DNA from: Haloferax sp. Atlit-12N
GTDB taxonomy: Archaea > Halobacteriota > Halobacteria > Halobacteriales > Haloferacaceae
Length of the DNA: 64,000 nt
Direction of reading: 5' to 3'
Assembly: GCF_003383095.1 (NCBI RefSeq)
Contig: NZ_PSYW01000001.1
Span: 1,364,001-1,428,000 of the forward strand
Below are positions 8,705-17,712 of the stretch, one piece after another. The notes under the pieces are model-generated. The model was not told where the DNA came from. It saw only the letters and a list, made by a program, of their open reading frames with translations, and did no database searches. Position numbers and translations under genes: made by a program. Every line of letters begins with the position of its first letter. Position 1 is the first letter of the stretch.

Positions 8705-8995
8705 TGGTGTTAACTATTTCGTGAGAAAGCGTGTCAAAGACAAAATTAGGAGAACTATAGCTTTACAAACGACAGCCTATTTTCGCATCACGTTCGCCAA
8801 ACAGCTAAACACATTAACAATCATTGAGGAATTGTGTCGGAGGCGGCGACTCTCTTGGACACTATGGCGATTTTTGCCGCTCAAACGGTACGAGATGGCA
8901 TGACACCGAGAGGGCGGGCTCGTCCACCGGGCGTTGGTTATCACTCGTGGGAACCGGTTCAGAAACGTTAATTATCGGCCGTCCAACGCACGGCT
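8705..8995. other. AT-richer intergenic stretch
   Basis: No coding frame is convincing here; plus-strand frames continue only by chance. The sequence is AT-richer than its flanks. The element GTTAATTA at 8968-8975 sits about 28 bases before the small ORF at 8996 and is a plausible TATA box. The stretch also carries the upstream region of the divergent 8483-8704 gene. Confidence 0.4.
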
Positions 8996-9082
8996 ATGGA
9001 CCGACAGCAGGTTATCGCGCTAACGCTCGTCGCGCTCATGATTGGGTCGGCGCTGCTCTCTGGGGCCAGCCTCTTCCTGTAA
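8996..9082 (+). CDS. 28-residue single-span membrane peptide
   Basis: A tiny ORF: MDRQQVIALTLVALMIGSAL and eight further residues, almost all hydrophobic after residue 5, hence one membrane helix. A TATA-like GTTAATTA lies about 28 bases upstream, the spacing of a leaderless transcript. Its stop codon ends exactly where the convergent helicase gene's stop begins. It resembles small membrane proteins annotated in Haloferax. Function unknown. Confidence 0.5.
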   Translation: MDRQQVIALTLVALMIGSALLSGASLFL

Positions 9083-10981
9083 TCACTCGCCCCAGACGTC
9101 GGAAAGCGGGTGATTGCTCCGGCCGCTGTCGTCGGAGCCGCCGGACGAGCCGCTGCTTTTTCCACTACCGGAACCGCCGGACGACGTGCCGCCGGAACTA
9201 CCCGCGCGACTCCCCGAAGAGCCCGAGCCGCCCCGCGAGCCAGCGCTCCCACCCGACGCTCCGGACGACCGACTCGTCGAGCCGCCGAGGTTCGCGGTCC
9301 CACCAAGCGCGTTGTCCGCGTTCCCCCCGCGGCCGCCCGCCGCGACGGGGTCGAACTCGGGGAGGTCGGGTTTCGTCATGCGGTCGACCTGCGCCGCGAA
9401 CCAGTCGGGCATGTCGGTCCGCGTCTTGTCGAACAGTTGGAGCAGACTGCTGTCGGCGACGTAGGTGTCGCCGTAGTCGTCGGGCGCGCGAACGACCCGC
9501 CCGCACGCCTGAATCACGGTTCGGAGGGCGGCACGGCGGTACCACGCCCACTGGCCGTCTTCGAGGCGGCGGGCGACTCTGGAGTCGTTCGTGTTGAGGT
9601 AGGGCGCTTTGCAGAGCACCTGCCAGCGACAGAGGTCGCCTTTCAGGTCCAGCGCCTCCTCCATCTTCACGGAGAGGAACACCTCCGGGCGGTCGGTCGC
9701 CTTCCACGTCTCCAGTTCCACGTTTCGGTCGTCGCGGTCGTGGCCGCGGACGCGGTTGCCGAGGCCCATCTCGGCGAGGCGGCGGCGAAGTTCCGCCTGA
9801 ATCGCGTAGGAGTGGCAGTGAATCAGCCCCTTCTCGTCGGGGTGTTTCGCCATCAGGCGGACGGCGAGGCGGGCGATTTTGGGGAGCGTCTCGTCGCGGT
9901 GCTCGTAGGTCATCTTCCCCTGCGTCACGTCGTACAGCGGGCGGTTCTCGACGGGGAACGTGTGTTCGACGTCCACCAGCGCGACCTTCGAGGGGTCGAG
10001 GCCCACCGAGCGACAGAACGCCGCCTTGTTCAGGATGGTCGCCGACAGGAGCGCGAACTTGTTCCCGCGGTCCCAGACGGTGTGTTTGAGGTACTTCGCG
10101 GGGTCGAGCGGCTTGATGGCGATGGGCGACCCCTCGCCGTCGTGCTGGTCGACGACCCACGTCGTCGGGCTCTGGGGGTCGCGGTAGTCCTCGACGAACC
10201 ACTGCAGTTCGCCGATGAGTTCCTGCAGGCGGTCGCGGCGGGCGGCCTCCTCGGGCGTCAGTTCGGACTTCGTCAGCAACTCGTCTTTCTCGCGCTTACA
10301 GACGCCGACGAGCGTCTCCGCGAAGCGCGAGGCGCGTTCGACGGGGTCGCCCGCGGCCGCCACGTCGGGGACGCCGATGTCGTCCCACACCGGGACGGTT
10401 CGGGGCTTCAGGTCGATAGTCGCGTACATCTCGGCCCACTCGGCCAGTCCGTGGGCCTCGTCGACGACGACCACGTCGCGTTTTCTGAACACGTCGGAGC
10501 CGGCGGTCTGCATAAAGTACGCGAGCGTCATCGCCGCGATTTGGCGGTTCGAGGCGATGGCGCGGTCGGAGAAGTACGGACAGCGGTGCCGGACTGAGCA
10601 GTCGAAGCCGCGCTTGCGGGCGCAGGGCGCGCGGTCGACCGGGGTGTCTTCCTCGCCGCGGATGATGCAGTTGTAGTTGGACTTCCCGCGGATTATCTTG
10701 AGGTCCGAAAGCAGGTCGTCTTCGGCCACGTCGTCGAGTTGCGACACCTGCGGGGTCGTGTAGTAGGCGTCGGTCGCCTGCGCGGGCGAGGTCTCGTCTA
10801 CGGTCGCCGCCGACCCCGCGATGGCGCGGGCGAGAAGCGACTTGCCGCTCCCGGTCGGCGCGCGGACCAAGACCACGTCGTTGCCGTCGGCGAAGGCGTC
10901 GCGGATGTCGCGCAGGGCCTGCTCCTGCGCGCCGCGGAAACTGGGGGCCGGAAACGAGTCGATGATGCGCGACGGGTCCAC
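9083..10981 (-). CDS. XPD/DinG-type Fe-S ATP-dependent DNA helicase
   Basis: A 632-residue SF2 helicase. Walker A is APTGSGKS (41-48). Four cysteines at about 105, 120, 128 and 134 in the spacing of the XPD/Rad3/DinG iron-sulphur domain follow, then the DEAH box VVVDEAHG. C-terminal helicase motifs include LLSATIL and the QACGRVVRAPDD motif VI. Such helicases unwind 5' to 3' in repair or replication-fork processing. After about residue 565 the protein becomes a Gly/Ser-rich low-complexity tail of some 60 residues ending in SDVWGE, unusual for the family. The gene is monocistronic, convergent with the small membrane ORF. Confidence 0.92.
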   Translation of the reverse strand: MDPSRIIDSFPAPSFRGAQEQALRDIRDAFADGNDVVLVRAPTGSGKSLLARAIAGSAATVDETSPAQATDAYYTTPQVSQLDDVAEDDLLSDLKIIRGKSNYNCIIRGEEDTPVDRAPCARKRGFDCSVRHRCPYFSDRAIASNRQIAAMTLAYFMQTAGSDVFRKRDVVVVDEAHGLAEWAEMYATIDLKPRTVPVWDDIGVPDVAAAGDPVERASRFAETLVGVCKREKDELLTKSELTPEEAARRDRLQELIGELQWFVEDYRDPQSPTTWVVDQHDGEGSPIAIKPLDPAKYLKHTVWDRGNKFALLSATILNKAAFCRSVGLDPSKVALVDVEHTFPVENRPLYDVTQGKMTYEHRDETLPKIARLAVRLMAKHPDEKGLIHCHSYAIQAELRRRLAEMGLGNRVRGHDRDDRNVELETWKATDRPEVFLSVKMEEALDLKGDLCRWQVLCKAPYLNTNDSRVARRLEDGQWAWYRRAALRTVIQACGRVVRAPDDYGDTYVADSSLLQLFDKTRTDMPDWFAAQVDRMTKPDLPEFDPVAAGGRGGNADNALGGTANLGGSTSRSSGASGGSAGSRGGSGSSGSRAGSSGGTSSGGSGSGKSSGSSGGSDDSGRSNHPLSDVWGE

Positions 10982-11062
10982 GATCGATGGAGTCCTCGGA
11001 CGGGCCTAAATCCACCGCTCCGGGGTGAAGTCGTGTCCGAGACGGCTCGACGAAACGCGGCT

Positions 11063-11266
11063 CTAAAGCGCCGCCACGTCCTCAGCCGTTGGTTCGCGGT
11101 CGCCCGGCAGTCGCTCCATGCAGTCGAAACAGAGGAAGTGTTCGGAGCCGTCGACGAGTTCCAGCGTCATCCCGCCGGACGAGGAGGTGGGGAAGTTCCA
11201 GAGGTCGCCGATGCCGCCGGCGATACGGACGCCCTTCCCGCAGGCGTCGCACGGTTCGGAGGTCAT
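11063..11266 (-). CDS. small zinc-finger protein (haloarchaeal, DUF7561-like)
   Basis: A 67-residue protein starting MTSEPCDACGKGVRIAGG at the ATG at 11266. CDAC near the start and CFDC near residue 46-49 make a two-knuckle zinc ribbon. The middle (LWNFPTSSSGGMTLELVDGS) looks like a beta hairpin between them. The much longer reading of this frame upstream overlaps the YkgJ gene on the other strand and is not used. It is divergent from the YkgJ-type gene. The role is unknown; small zinc proteins of this kind are common and often growth-relevant in Haloferax, but that is general knowledge. Confidence 0.75.
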   Translation of the reverse strand: MTSEPCDACGKGVRIAGGIGDLWNFPTSSSGGMTLELVDGSEHFLCFDCMERLPGDREPTAEDVAAL

Positions 11267-11383
11267 GAGGGAACCGAGGACCCGAGGCGGCAAAAGCGCC
11301 CCGCCGCGTCGTCGAGAACGTAACCGGCCGGCGTCGGCGACCCGCCGGGAGATTCTTGTCGGCTGGCGTATAACTTTCGTGGC

Positions 11384-12268
11384 ATGCGCGTCGACTGCGA
11401 AGGCTGTGCGGGCTGCTGTATCGACTGGCGTCCGGTCGCGCCGGTCCCGCTCGACCACGAGCGCCGCGGACCGCGCGCGCCGCTCGACGACACCTACAAC
11501 CTCGTTCCGCTGACCCGCGACGAGGTTCGTGACTTCGTCGAGGCCGGACTGGGCGACGTTCTCACCCCGCGGCTGTGGGAAGCGCCGCCGGGCGAGGGCG
11601 TCGAAATCGACGGCGTCGAAGTCGCCGCAATCGCCGGGAAGCCGGCGTTCTTCGTCGGCATGCGCAAGCCGCCGAAGCCCGTCGCGCCGTTCGGTCTGGA
11701 GCGGACGTGGCTCCGCGCCTGCGCGTTTCTCGACCCCGATACCCTCCAGTGCCGCATCCACGACACGGAGTTCTATCCCGACGAGTGCGCCGAATATCCG
11801 GGTCACAACCTCGTCCTCGGAAAGGAGACCGAGTGCGAGCGCGTCGAGCGACACCACGGCGGCGAGCGCCTGCTCGGCGACGCGCCCCCGGACGACCTCC
11901 ACGGCCTGCTCCTCGGCCCCCACGCCCTCGGCGCGAAGGTGTTCGTCCACCCCGACCCCGAACGGCTGGCCGGGACCATCGAGCACCTCAAGACGCGGGA
12001 GCTGACCCCGGAAGACCGCGCGGAGTTCGTCGGCGTCGCGGTCGGGTCGCACCCGGGGTCGACCGAGGTCGATGACGACCGCGCTTCGCGGGCGCGTGCG
12101 AAGACGCTCGAAAGCGAGTCGTGGGCGGGCGAAGCCGTCGCCGCGTGGGACGCGGTCGCCGGTCGCCTCGGGAGCGCGGCCGACGACGCACCGGACCCCG
12201 ACGAGGTCGAAGTCGCTCGCGGCGCGCCCGAAACGCCCGGCTGGGACGTGGTGCGCGGCGACGACTGA
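11384..12268 (+). CDS. YkgJ family cysteine-cluster protein
   Basis: A 294-residue protein with the family N-terminal cluster CEGCAGCC (Cys 5, 8, 11, 12), followed by further cysteines in LRACAFLDPDTLQCRIHD and DECAEYPGH. These together would ligate a metal or Fe-S centre. YkgJ proteins are of uncertain function, possibly oxidoreductases or protein modifiers. The C-terminal third (about 200-294) is acidic and probably haloarchaeal specific. The ATG at 11384 follows a GTATAA element about 17-20 bases upstream. It is divergent from the small zinc protein gene. Confidence 0.85.
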   Translation: MRVDCEGCAGCCIDWRPVAPVPLDHERRGPRAPLDDTYNLVPLTRDEVRDFVEAGLGDVLTPRLWEAPPGEGVEIDGVEVAAIAGKPAFFVGMRKPPKPVAPFGLERTWLRACAFLDPDTLQCRIHDTEFYPDECAEYPGHNLVLGKETECERVERHHGGERLLGDAPPDDLHGLLLGPHALGAKVFVHPDPERLAGTIEHLKTRELTPEDRAEFVGVAVGSHPGSTEVDDDRASRARAKTLESESWAGEAVAAWDAVAGRLGSAADDAPDPDEVEVARGAPETPGWDVVRGDD

Positions 12269-12361
12269 GTCGCGGGTGGCGAGCGACGGGCGGGCCGCGG
12301 ACAGCCGATTGCCGGTCGGACGGGCGATACGTTAACATCGTGAGCGGCGCTACCTTACGGC

Positions 12362-13294
12362 ATGAAAGTGCTCGTGACCGGTGCGACCGGATTCGTCGGC
12401 CGGCACCTCGTGCCTCTCCTCCTCGACGCCGACCACGACGTGGTCGTCTTCGTCCGCGACGCGGCGCGCTACGACGGTCCGCCGGACGTGGACGTGGTCG
12501 AAGGCGACATCTTCGAACCGGCGACGGTCGCCCCCGCGATGGCGGGTATCGACGCGGCGTATTACCTCATCCACTCGATGCACTCCGGCGGTGATTTCGA
12601 GGCGCGCGACCGGCTCGCGGCCCGCAACTTCGTCGACGCCGCCGAGTCCGCCGGAGTCGGACGAATCGTCTACCTCGGCGGCCTCGGCGAGGACCGCGAC
12701 CAGCTCTCGCCGCACCTGCGGTCGCGCCGCGAGGTCGAACACATCCTCGCGTCGGGGTTACCCGACCTCACGACGCTCCGGGCGGCCATCATCGTCGGCG
12801 CAGGGAGCGCGAGCTTCGAGATGGTCCGGCAACTCGCCAAGCGTCTCCCGGTCATGGTGACGCCGCAGTGGGTCGAAACGCGGTGCCAACCCATCGCTAT
12901 CGCCGACGTGGTTGCTTACCTCGCGGGCGTCCTCGACCACCCCGAGACGACGGGCGAGACCTACGAAATCGGCGGCCCGGACGTGCTCACCTACCGAGAG
13001 ATGCTCCAGCGCGTCGGCGCGCAGTTGGGCCACGCGCCACGAATCGTCGCCGTGCCCGTGTTGACGCCGCGGCTCTCGTCGTACTGGATTGGTCTCGTGA
13101 CCGACGTGGACACGGGGGTCGCCCGTCCGCTCATCGAGGGGCTGAAAAACCCCGTCGTCGTCGGCGACGACCGCATCCGCGACATCGTCGAGGTGGACGA
13201 GACGCCGTTCGACGCCGCGGTCGAGCGGGCGCTCCGCGAGGAGCGCGAGATGCGGGAGCAAGCCGTCGAACCGGCGTCGACGACCCCGACGTGA
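12362..13294 (+). CDS. NAD(P)-binding NmrA/atypical SDR protein
   Basis: A 310-residue atypical short-chain dehydrogenase. The dinucleotide motif VTGATGFVG (residues 5-13) opens a Rossmann domain, and the conserved block AAYYLIHSM lies near residue 65. The family pattern, with a GRIVYLGGLGED segment and a QPIAIADVVAYLAGVLDHPE substrate-domain signature, matches NmrA/DUF2867-type proteins near cofactor or lipid metabolism. The substrate is unknown. It is transcribed with the membrane protein gene downstream, 76 bases away. Confidence 0.85.
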   Translation: MKVLVTGATGFVGRHLVPLLLDADHDVVVFVRDAARYDGPPDVDVVEGDIFEPATVAPAMAGIDAAYYLIHSMHSGGDFEARDRLAARNFVDAAESAGVGRIVYLGGLGEDRDQLSPHLRSRREVEHILASGLPDLTTLRAAIIVGAGSASFEMVRQLAKRLPVMVTPQWVETRCQPIAIADVVAYLAGVLDHPETTGETYEIGGPDVLTYREMLQRVGAQLGHAPRIVAVPVLTPRLSSYWIGLVTDVDTGVARPLIEGLKNPVVVGDDRIRDIVEVDETPFDAAVERALREEREMREQAVEPASTTPT

Positions 13295-13370
13295 GCGGGA
13301 CACGAACCGCCCGCCCGCGCGCCCCGAGCGCGGCGGCGATTGATATACCGCGGGGCCGTAGGGGTGGGAT

Positions 13371-14066
13371 ATGAACGACGCCCCGGAGTACGGCGAGACG
13401 TGGGTGTACGAGAGCATCGTCGGCGCGCTCCCGGGCGTGAACATCGGCGAGGCGGGGGCGATTGCCCTCCAAATCGCCGTCTTCGAGGTCGCGGTGCTCT
13501 TCTTCGCGTGGGTGTACGACCTGTGGACCGCGGCGGTCGCGGGCACCGCGGCCATCGTCGTCGCGGCCGCGGGGAGCGTCGTGATGCTCCGCATGGGCGA
13601 GTGGACCCGCGCCGCGAGGGTTCCAGCGCCCTATCGACGCCTGCTGTTCGGGTCGAGCATCGAGGTCGTCCTGGGCGTACTCGCGTTCGTCGCGCTCGTG
13701 ACGCATCTGTTCGTCTTCGACCCGCGACAGCCGGGGACGCCGCTCATGACGACGCTGTTCGGCCCCGAACCGCCGGTCGTGGTCGTCTACCTGACGCTGC
13801 TCGTCCTTTGGGACCTCTGTTACCGAATCGGCACGTCGTGGTGGGCGGCGGTCGTCGGCCTCTGGGGAGCGGTCCGCTATCGGTTCGACGGCCCGACCGC
13901 AAGGACGGTCAGGCGGGTGAACCTCCTGAACGTCGGCTTCGCGGTCGCGCAGGTGCTGTTGCTCCCGTTCGTCGCGGACCAGCCGGTGCTCCTCTTCGCG
14001 GTCGGCGGGCACGTCGTCGCCGTGACCGGCGTCTCGGTGACGGCGGCGGCGCTAACGAGGACGTGA
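13371..14066 (+). CDS. multi-span membrane protein, haloarchaeal (DUF7530-like)
   Basis: A 231-residue protein with about six hydrophobic segments (roughly 28-48, 52-73, 95-118, 135-152, 182-199 and 204-225). Short arginine-rich loops (RMGEWTRAARVPAPYRRLL) lie on one face. No transporter motif is recognised. It follows the NmrA-like gene on the same strand and may share its transcript. The family name is from memory. Function unknown. Confidence 0.75.
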   Translation: MNDAPEYGETWVYESIVGALPGVNIGEAGAIALQIAVFEVAVLFFAWVYDLWTAAVAGTAAIVVAAAGSVVMLRMGEWTRAARVPAPYRRLLFGSSIEVVLGVLAFVALVTHLFVFDPRQPGTPLMTTLFGPEPPVVVVYLTLLVLWDLCYRIGTSWWAAVVGLWGAVRYRFDGPTARTVRRVNLLNVGFAVAQVLLLPFVADQPVLLFAVGGHVVAVTGVSVTAAALTRT

Positions 14067-14094
14067 GGTACGCAGGAACAGGAGAAGTTACGGG

Positions 14095-14271
14095 TCAGTC
14101 GTCCGACTTCATCCGCTTGAACTGTTCGAGCAGCGCGTCGGTCGAGTCGCCGGAGTCGTACTCGATACTGCCGCGGTAGGTCTTCCGGTCGTCGTCGGTG
14201 CCGGGTTCGACCTGGCTCGTCATCCGCTCGCGGCGTTCGTGTTCGGCTTCGTCGTATGCCCCCATTGACAT
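14095..14271 (-). CDS. DUF5786 family small acidic protein
   Basis: Using the ATG at 14271 gives 58 residues beginning MSMGAYDEAEHERRER, the diagnostic start of this haloarchaeal family. An ATG ten codons upstream (MPHSHMVSRT) would add an unrelated tail. The C-terminal half, YDSGDSTDALLEQFKRMKSDD, is the conserved helix. The family has no known function; it is highly charged and presumably cytoplasmic. Convergent with the membrane-protein gene. Confidence 0.8.
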   Translation of the reverse strand: MSMGAYDEAEHERRERMTSQVEPGTDDDRKTYRGSIEYDSGDSTDALLEQFKRMKSDD

Positions 14272-14427
14272 GGTTCGACTTACCATGTGGGAGTGTGGCA
14301 CATATAGCTATCGGAGAAGTTCACAATCGTGATACTCAGCCGGGCGGGGGTCAGAAGGGGTAGGGAACAGCCGAAAACGGGCCCCGAGGCAGGAAAGGGT
14401 AAAAACAATCGCCGAACTACACCGTGT

Positions 14428-15435
14428 GTGGCACGCCCGCTTCGCTTTCGTTACGCCCCCGGACGCTGGGACGACTCGCGCATAGCCCGCGATATCCTCC
14501 AGCCGCTCGACGCCAACCTCGGCGCCGAGATGGGTGCACCGTGGTACGCACCGCCCGAGGGGTACGAGGCCCGTCGGTTCGATATGGACAACGGCGACAC
14601 CGCCCTCTTCGCGTGGACCGACGACCACGCCTACTGGATAGGCAACACCGAGACGCCGAGTTCGCTGTGGCGGACCGACAAGGAGGGCTTCGACGAGGCT
14701 CCCTTCGAGGTCTCCCGGTGGGCCCAGCGCGAACTCATCGCCGAGCTGTTCGACCAGTCACCGTGGCTGAAGCCCTATCCGCACCTCTCGTGGTTCTTTC
14801 TCCCGGTGTTCCTCTCGAAGGACGGCCGCGAGACGACCCGCGAGTTCTTCCACGACCACGCCGCGGGCTTCCCCGACGCGACCCGCGAGGAGGCCCTTGA
14901 GTTCTACGAGTCGTTCTTCGCCACGGGCGTCCTCGACGAGTACCGCGAGGTCATGGCCGGAAAGCTCGGCACCTCGGAGTACTTCGACCCGATACGGATG
15001 GCCGCCGCGATGGGCGAGTTCGACGTGGCGTACCTCCTCGACGATGCGGGGTACGACATCACGCCCGAAATCGCCGTGACGACCGGCCACTCCATCGACT
15101 TCCGCGCGGAGAACACCCCCGCGGGCGGCGCGCTCATCGAGGTGACGCGCCCCCTCCCGCCGAACCGACGCTCCGTGAGCAACCCCATCGCCGCCATCCG
15201 CGACACGGCGCAGACCAAGACCAACGGCGAGGGGCAGCTCGCCGAACACGGCGGCGGCGTGACCCTGTTCGTCGACTGCTCGTCGTTCCCCGACGACGAC
15301 TGGTCCGCCATCATGGGCGAGAAACCCGACGTGCGGCACCGGCCGGCCGTCGTGTTCCGCCTCCGCCCGTCTGGGCACGTCGAAGGCTACTCGAAGGGGT
15401 CGGTCCCGGTGGACCTGCCGTGGCTCGCTGACTGA
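14428..15435 (+). CDS. DUF5784 family protein
   Basis: 335 residues from the GTG at 14428 (MARPLRFRYAPGRW). I prefer this start because the upstream in-frame ATG adds 33 residues of non-coding composition, and the family begins with an ARPLRFR-type sequence. A conserved tryptophan- and proline-rich centre (SPWLKPYPHLSWFFLPVFLS) and an NPIAAIRDTAQTKTNGEG block are visible. It is a soluble, haloarchaea-specific protein with no known activity. The short AAAAACAA tract before the start may mark the promoter region. Confidence 0.8.
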   Translation: MARPLRFRYAPGRWDDSRIARDILQPLDANLGAEMGAPWYAPPEGYEARRFDMDNGDTALFAWTDDHAYWIGNTETPSSLWRTDKEGFDEAPFEVSRWAQRELIAELFDQSPWLKPYPHLSWFFLPVFLSKDGRETTREFFHDHAAGFPDATREEALEFYESFFATGVLDEYREVMAGKLGTSEYFDPIRMAAAMGEFDVAYLLDDAGYDITPEIAVTTGHSIDFRAENTPAGGALIEVTRPLPPNRRSVSNPIAAIRDTAQTKTNGEGQLAEHGGGVTLFVDCSSFPDDDWSAIMGEKPDVRHRPAVVFRLRPSGHVEGYSKGSVPVDLPWLAD

Positions 15436-15566
15436 CGTTCGTTCTGACCGGTTGTGGACCGGCCACATCGCGGGCACGCGGTCGAGGACGCCGAATCCGA
15501 CCCTGAGCCGGTGGCTCGCGGGTCGCAGTCAGAAAGGAAAAAATCGAGACGAGACGAGAGCCGGCC

Positions 15567-15851
15567 TCAGAACGAGACCATCTCGGGGCCGTTCTCACCG
15601 AGCGGGGACGGGTCGCGGTCGCTGTAGTATCGACGACCAATTGCCTCGTGGCCGACGCCGGTGAAGAGGGCGTCCCGCACGTCCTGCGGGCACGTGTACG
15701 TCTCGTCGCCGAGACGGGCCAGGATCTGTGCGACAGTCTCCTGACCGTTCTGGAGCTCGATTACTTCGTCGCCGTATCGTTGGGCGAAGTCGGTCGAGCT
15801 AATCGGGTATTCGTGGCGATCGATGGCGTCGCCGAGTCCGTTCAGGCGCAT
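15567..15851 (-). CDS. DUF5789 family protein
   Basis: 94 residues from the ATG at 15851 (MRLNGLGDAIDRHEYPISS). The core DFAQRYGDEVIELQNGQETV followed by YTCPQDVRDALFTGVG is typical of this small haloarchaeal family, often present in several paralogues. The three residues before the chosen start add nothing. Upstream lies an AT-rich stretch (about 15870-15950) shared with the divergent PHP gene that must hold both promoters. Function unknown. Confidence 0.8.
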   Translation of the reverse strand: MRLNGLGDAIDRHEYPISSTDFAQRYGDEVIELQNGQETVAQILARLGDETYTCPQDVRDALFTGVGHEAIGRRYYSDRDPSPLGENGPEMVSF

Positions 15852-15983
15852 TACACCCACAGCTGTGTCGTCACTATTCTTAATGATTTTCCATGTATTT
15901 GTTTAGTGCCTTTGTAGTCCTTAATCGTCCTTAATGATATACTGGGCGCAACGTTTGTCTCCCCCTCGCCCCGACCACGTGGC

Positions 15984-16778
15984 ATGGACGACAGCCCGCC
16001 GGTCGCGGACCTCCATCTCCACACGACCGCCTCGGACGGCCGGCTCACTATCGATGCGCTCCCCGACGCGGCCCGCGCGGGCGGGGTCGACGTGGTGGCC
16101 GTGACGGATCACGACCGCTACCACCCGGACCTCGACGCCCCGGTAGTCGAACGCGACGGCGTGACCATCGTCCGGGGCATCGAACTGCGCGTCGACGCGG
16201 GCGACCGCCGGGTCGACCTCCTCGGCTACGGTCTCAGAGAGCGGCCCGCCCTCGTCGAGACGGTCGAACGCCTCCAGCGGAACCGCGTGGAGCGCGCCCG
16301 CGAAATCGTCGCGGCGGTCGAAGCGGAGACCGGGGCCGACCTCGACATCGACATCCACGACGGCGTCGGTCGCCCGCACGTCGCCCGCGCCGTCGACGCC
16401 AGCGACGCACCCTACGACTACCAAGGGGCGTTCGACGAACTCATCGGCGCGGACGGCCCCTGCTACGTCGCGCGCGAACTCCCGACGTTCGACGACGGCG
16501 TTGCGGCCCTGCGAGACGCCTGCGACGTGGTCGGCCTCGCGCACCCGTTTCGCTACCGCGACCCCGCCGGCGCGCTCGACCTCTGTGCCGACCTCGACGC
16601 CGTCGAACGCTACTACCCCTACGGCTTCGCGGTCGACCGCGACCTCGTTGACGAGGCCATCGAACGCTACGACCTGCTCGCCACGGGCGGGAGCGACGCC
16701 CACGACGAGACGCTCGGCCGCGCCGGGCCGCCGGCGGCCGACTTCGCTCGGTTCGCCGCGGCGGTAGACGGTCTCTAA
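15984..16778 (+). CDS. PHP domain-containing phosphoesterase-like protein
   Basis: A 264-residue PHP protein. Motif 1 DLHLHTTASDG (residues 9-19) and motif 2 VTDHDRY (about 41-47) provide metal-binding His and Asp residues. Later GLAHPFRYRD and GGSDAHDE supply further ligands. The family includes RNase AM/3',5'-nucleoside bisphosphate phosphatase and related hydrolases; which activity applies is not visible. It is divergent from the DUF5789 gene and followed by the small DUF6757 gene. Confidence 0.88.
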   Translation: MDDSPPVADLHLHTTASDGRLTIDALPDAARAGGVDVVAVTDHDRYHPDLDAPVVERDGVTIVRGIELRVDAGDRRVDLLGYGLRERPALVETVERLQRNRVERAREIVAAVEAETGADLDIDIHDGVGRPHVARAVDASDAPYDYQGAFDELIGADGPCYVARELPTFDDGVAALRDACDVVGLAHPFRYRDPAGALDLCADLDAVERYYPYGFAVDRDLVDEAIERYDLLATGGSDAHDETLGRAGPPAADFARFAAAVDGL

Positions 16779-16853
16779 CCGTGTTAGTCCGTGAATAACT
16801 CCGAATGTGCCGTGGGGCGTAGAGTTAAATCCTATCGGAACTGAAGGGGGGGT

Positions 16854-17018
16854 ATGCAGTGTCACTACTGCGACCGTGAGGCCGCATACGCCGCAGAGAA
16901 GGACCACATTAAGGTCGGTCTCTGCGAGCGACACTTCCGCAAGCGGGTCGAGGAACTCGCCGAATCCGAGGAACTCGCCGCCCTGAAGGAAAAACTCGAC
17001 ATTAATCGAACAAAGTAG
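16854..17018 (+). CDS. small zinc-finger protein, DUF6757-like
   Basis: A 54-residue ORF: MQCHYCDREAAYAAEKDHIK, then VGLCERHFRKRVEELAES and a charged tail. The pattern CxxC...CxxH makes one treble-clef-like zinc site followed by a helix. The ATG at 16854 comes after a G-rich tract (GGGGGGG) and an AGTTAAAT stretch about 30 bases upstream that could be the TATA box. Family assignment is from memory. Confidence 0.75.
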   Translation: MQCHYCDREAAYAAEKDHIKVGLCERHFRKRVEELAESEELAALKEKLDINRTK

Positions 17019-17096
17019 CGGCCGGTCAGCAGGTGTCCCTCCACTAACGCCTTCCTACCCCGCGACGCCGAGCGTTCTCCGCGACGGAGCAGTCGG

Positions 17097-17609
17097 TCAC
17101 GCGAGCACCTGGCCGCCGAACACGTATAGCGCCGCGAGCACACTCTCGAACACGATGGTTCCGGCCGCCGAGAGGGCGACGAACCGCTTCGCCGACATAC
17201 CCGAGAGGCCGGCCGGGACGGTGAGCATCCCGCGCGTGAACAGCATCGCGTTACTCAGCGGGACGACGACCGGCCCCCAACGGTCGAACCAGCCGTCGAA
17301 CCGGTCGAGGGAGTCCTCGCTGACGCGAAACCACGACCGCGAGAGGAGGTACTCGCGACCGCCCCGCTTGGCGACGAAGAACAGCGCGACCTGACCGACC
17401 GTCGCGCCGAGGACGGCGACGCCGAGAATCGGAAGCAGCAGCCGCTCGCCGACCAGCACCAGCGCCCCGGGCACGAGTAGTTCGCTCGGCGCGACGTAGA
17501 GGAGCATCGCGCCCTCCAGCACGAACACGAAAAAGAGGGCGACGAGAGCGAGGTCCGACGCGAGAAGGTCCCGGAGGAACGCGGGGAGTTGGGCGGTGAA
17601 GGCGCTCAT
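17097..17609 (-). CDS. DedA family membrane protein (SNARE-associated/VTT domain)
   Basis: 170 residues from the ATG at 17609 (MSAFTAQLPAFL). The upstream part of the frame is the shadow of hemB. The protein has the DedA layout: a hydrophobic segment LALVALFFVFVLEGAMLLYV, a re-entrant PSELLVPGALVLVGER loop, the conserved amphipathic region with FRVSEDSLDRFDGWFDRWGP, then SNAMLFTRGMLTVPAGLSGM and a final span. DedA proteins act as lipid scramblases or in proton-dependent transport. Divergent from hemB. Confidence 0.88.
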   Translation of the reverse strand: MSAFTAQLPAFLRDLLASDLALVALFFVFVLEGAMLLYVAPSELLVPGALVLVGERLLLPILGVAVLGATVGQVALFFVAKRGGREYLLSRSWFRVSEDSLDRFDGWFDRWGPVVVPLSNAMLFTRGMLTVPAGLSGMSAKRFVALSAAGTIVFESVLAALYVFGGQVLA

Positions 17610-17712
17610 GTCCTGTGTGCTTTGAGCGGCATCGTGTTCATTATGGTTTGGATAACGCGGCGCGAAGCGACGGGAGCGACGGCATTTTGCCGCCGCCAAC
17701 CGAACTCCGCGT

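Noticed and set aside
9110-10597. 495-codon plus-strand frame over the helicase gene
   Set aside because: Antisense of a helicase with all its motifs on the other strand.
11267-12052. Long upstream extension of the small zinc protein frame
   Set aside because: It overlaps the YkgJ-type gene on the opposite strand; only the last 67 residues carry the zinc motifs.
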